A stretch of DNA of 64,000 bases, taken from Methanolobus sp. (GTDB lineage Archaea > Halobacteriota > Methanosarcinia > Methanosarcinales > Methanosarcinaceae). Positions 62,629 through 64,000 of the stretch are shown in pieces. A program made the translations under genes and the position numbers. The notes under the pieces were generated by a model, which worked only from the letters and a program-made list of their open reading frames with translations, was not told the DNA's origin and made no database searches. The DNA lies in contig NZ_JADQBZ010000004.1 in assembly GCF_016278365.1 (NCBI RefSeq), positions 62,001-126,000 on the forward strand, read 5' to 3'. Every line of letters begins with the position of its first letter. Positions within the stretch are counted from its first letter, which is position 1.

Positions 62629-63270
62629 ATAATTACTGAAAAAAAGTTTTATAAGGTTGGCTATATTGATGAAGACGAGGATGACATTCATGAATTTCAG
62701 CGTGCTTTCGATAAGTACTTTGAAATAATCGTGTTTAAACCAGACCTAAAAACAGAACTAAATGACATCTTATCATGGATGAATGAGAAAAACATTGATA
62801 TAATCATAGTCGATTTTAACTTAAAAGAAAATGATTCAGTGAATATATTTGGAAACCAGATTCTTGAAATGATAAACAATAGATATCTCAACTTTCCAAT
62901 GTTTATGTTTACAGGTCATGAGCTAGATGCTATTAACACATCAGATCCTTCCATAGATGATTTAATTCATGAAAAGGATTCTGTTTATGAAAATAAGGAG
63001 TTGATGGCTCAGCGCATCACTAATAAAATTGAAAACTACAACACAAAATTGGAATCAGCTCATTTAGAATATAGTGCTCTTGTTAAAAAGGAAAAATTAA
63101 GCTTGGAAGAAGAAGAACAACTGCTTAGGTTGGACTTATTTCTGGAAGAAAGTCATGATAAAACGCAAGCAAAAGCAGTACTATCAAAACGTAGTGAGTA
63201 TCTGGAAGAGTTGACTAAATTAGTTGAAAAAGCAGATGCAATATTAAAAGAGATTGATCAAAATGAGTGA
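62629..63270 (+). CDS. Response-regulator receiver protein, ATA (or ATT) start
   Basis: 213 aa. Residues about 8-125 form a receiver: acidic pocket YIDEDEDD, phospho-acceptor Asp in IIIVDFNLKEND, Thr in MFTGHE, Lys in HEKDSVYEN. The rest is a helical, coiled-coil tail (LSLEEEEQLLRLDLFLEESH) rather than a DNA-binding domain, so output is probably by protein contact. The first canonical codon (GTG 62731) would delete half the receiver. Upstream only ATA 62629 and ATT 62632 fit; ATA is 6 nt after GGAG. It follows the kinase by 1 bp and overlaps the HNH gene, and is its likely phospho-partner. Confidence 0.83.
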   Translation: MITEKKFYKVGYIDEDEDDIHEFQRAFDKYFEIIVFKPDLKTELNDILSWMNEKNIDIIIVDFNLKENDSVNIFGNQILEMINNRYLNFPMFMFTGHELDAINTSDPSIDDLIHEKDSVYENKELMAQRITNKIENYNTKLESAHLEYSALVKKEKLSLEEEEQLLRLDLFLEESHDKTQAKAVLSKRSEYLEELTKLVEKADAILKEIDQNE

Positions 63271-63853
63271 TTTCAGGCTTATCTCTCCAAAAAGAAGAAA
63301 TCAAACTAAAGAAGTTAAAGACTATAGATTACATAAGAATGATTTGTGCGAGGACTTCAAAAACAGTTGCGGATACTGTGGTGATAATGATGCCTTTTCG
63401 GGAGGGAAAAGGTTCTATCAAATTGACCATTTTGTACCAAAGTCCTTCGAAGAAATTGATCGCGCGGAATATTCGAATTTAGTGTATTCATGCTTTTTTT
63501 GCAACAATAGAAAAAGAAAAGATTGGCCAACTGGCAATATTAATCAGCATAATGATGGAATACGAGGATACATCGATCCTTGTCACGACGATTTCCCAGG
63601 GCATTTCAAAAGAAATGAAAGAGGGGATATTATCCCCTGTTCTCAGCTTGGTGATTACATGCATCTTCACTTAAATTTGGGATTACGAAGACATGCCTTA
63701 ATATGGAATTTATCCCGTTTTGAGATTCGAATAGAAAGACTCAAAAAGCTTAAAGAAAAAGGTTTATTAAAAGATCACATTTTAGAATACTGCACTCTAT
63801 TAGAAAAATATTATGAAGAAATGATGTACTTACGTGTTATAAATAATGAGTGA
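63263..63853 (+). CDS. HNH endonuclease
   Basis: 196 aa. Zinc-finger HNH nuclease: CGYCGD (about residues 33-38), the catalytic-type QIDHFVPKSFEEI, NLVYSCFFCNNRKRKDWP with the second Cys pair. The C-terminal helical part is unassigned. ATG 63263 lies inside the receiver gene's end (8-bp overlap), so both are translated together. Similar HNH proteins serve as effectors in Septu (PtuB) and other defence systems; here it probably cuts nucleic acid when signalled by the kinase-receiver pair, which is inference. Confidence 0.85.
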   Translation: MSDFRLISPKRRNQTKEVKDYRLHKNDLCEDFKNSCGYCGDNDAFSGGKRFYQIDHFVPKSFEEIDRAEYSNLVYSCFFCNNRKRKDWPTGNINQHNDGIRGYIDPCHDDFPGHFKRNERGDIIPCSQLGDYMHLHLNLGLRRHALIWNLSRFEIRIERLKKLKEKGLLKDHILEYCTLLEKYYEEMMYLRVINNE

Positions 63854-63873
63854 TATTTGGTATGAGGTACCAA

Positions 63874-64000
63874 ATGGAAAATCAAAAACAGAACGGAAGT
63901 TACTATACATCTCCATTACTAGCAAATTTTATAGTAAAGCATATTTTTGAACATTATGTACTCCCTAAGAAAGTAAAAATACTAGAGCCTAGTTGTGGGG
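63874..64000 (+). CDS. N6-adenine DNA methyltransferase, N-terminal fragment
   Basis: Only 42 codons are in the window. MENQKQNGSYYTSPLLANFI (ATG 63874, GAGGT SD 5 nt upstream) followed by KILEPSCG is the classic opening of N-6 DNA methylases of type I, IIG and BREX-like systems: the YYTS/P pre-motif and SAM motif I. A longer start at ATG 63862 is possible. It lies 20 bp after the HNH gene. A long protein continuing past the edge is expected. Confidence 0.82.
   Translation, partial: MENQKQNGSYYTSPLLANFIVKHIFEHYVLPKKVKILEPSCG

Noticed and set aside
1-64000. CRISPR arrays or rRNA genes
   Set aside because: No regularly spaced repeats of 25-40 bp and no rRNA-like conserved stretches were found by reading.

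Overview
The window comes from a methanogenic archaeon, most likely Methanosarcinaceae; the genus cannot be fixed from sequence alone. Support includes the lysine-2,3-aminomutase/beta-lysine acetyltransferase pair (N-epsilon-acetyl-beta-lysine osmolyte), beta-RFAP synthase (tetrahydromethanopterin), PurP, archaeal MAT, aNOP5/fibrillarin, CTP-type riboflavin kinase with an HTH domain, CbiZ cobamide salvage, Msr-type (DUF1724) HTH regulators, archaeal TATA boxes and Shine-Dalgarno sites, and an intron-containing tRNA-Tyr with a clear bulge-helix-bulge.

Layout. 0-4.6 kb: MATE exporter, CbiZ, a TIM-barrel protein and an ArsR regulator with a possible DUF4430-like tail. 4.7-8.9 kb: DNA-repair block (radical SAM/HhH protein, its UDG-like partner, MutS-like ATPase). 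8.9-12.7 kb: hisG-hisA-hisB (minus) divergent from methionine adenosyltransferase. 12.9-13.2 kb: tRNA-Tyr and tRNA-Asp. 13.4-16.4 kb: two full and one truncated Msr-like regulators around a 0.9 kb AT-rich gap that holds hairpins and a GC-rich RNA candidate. 16.4-28.3 kb: two M24 peptidases, exported proteins, TrmG10, TruA, a membrane-tethered HTH protein, PurP, a COG2509 flavoprotein and a HerA-like ATPase. 28.5-41.8 kb: abl operon, Lrp regulator, leuD/leuB, UMP kinase, asd with a small ferredoxin, a type IV pilin, an XPD-like helicase, YtfJ/YtfI homologues and beta-RFAP synthase. 41.8-43.5 kb: NOP5-fibrillarin.

43.6-47.6 kb is a zone of decay: frameshifted AbrB antitoxin, twin palindromes, a relic of the fibrillarin 3' end, a broken IS1-type transposase and a broken lipoprotein gene. 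They surround a two-gene cassette of an actin-like ATPase and a polytopic membrane protein. 47.6-59.8 kb is ordinary: orphan binding protein, riboflavin genes with tandem operators, tRNA-Pro with a duplicated 3' end, ABC exporter, PhnP-like hydrolase, AAA ATPase, RimI, a cis-prenyltransferase-like protein, an OBG-type GTPase and tRNA-Arg.

60.0-64.0 kb, just after tRNA-Arg, is a visibly AT-rich accessory island. One TATA box drives four tightly packed genes: an 846-aa protein with two GHKL ATPase modules (MutL/Hsp90-like and histidine-kinase-like), a receiver-domain protein, an HNH endonuclease and an N6-adenine DNA methylase cut by the window edge. This looks like a two-component-controlled restriction or defence system and is the best candidate for an undescribed system. 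A second recurring oddity is that several genes with good Shine-Dalgarno sites and conserved N-termini have no ATG/GTG/TTG at the expected place, only ATA or CTG.
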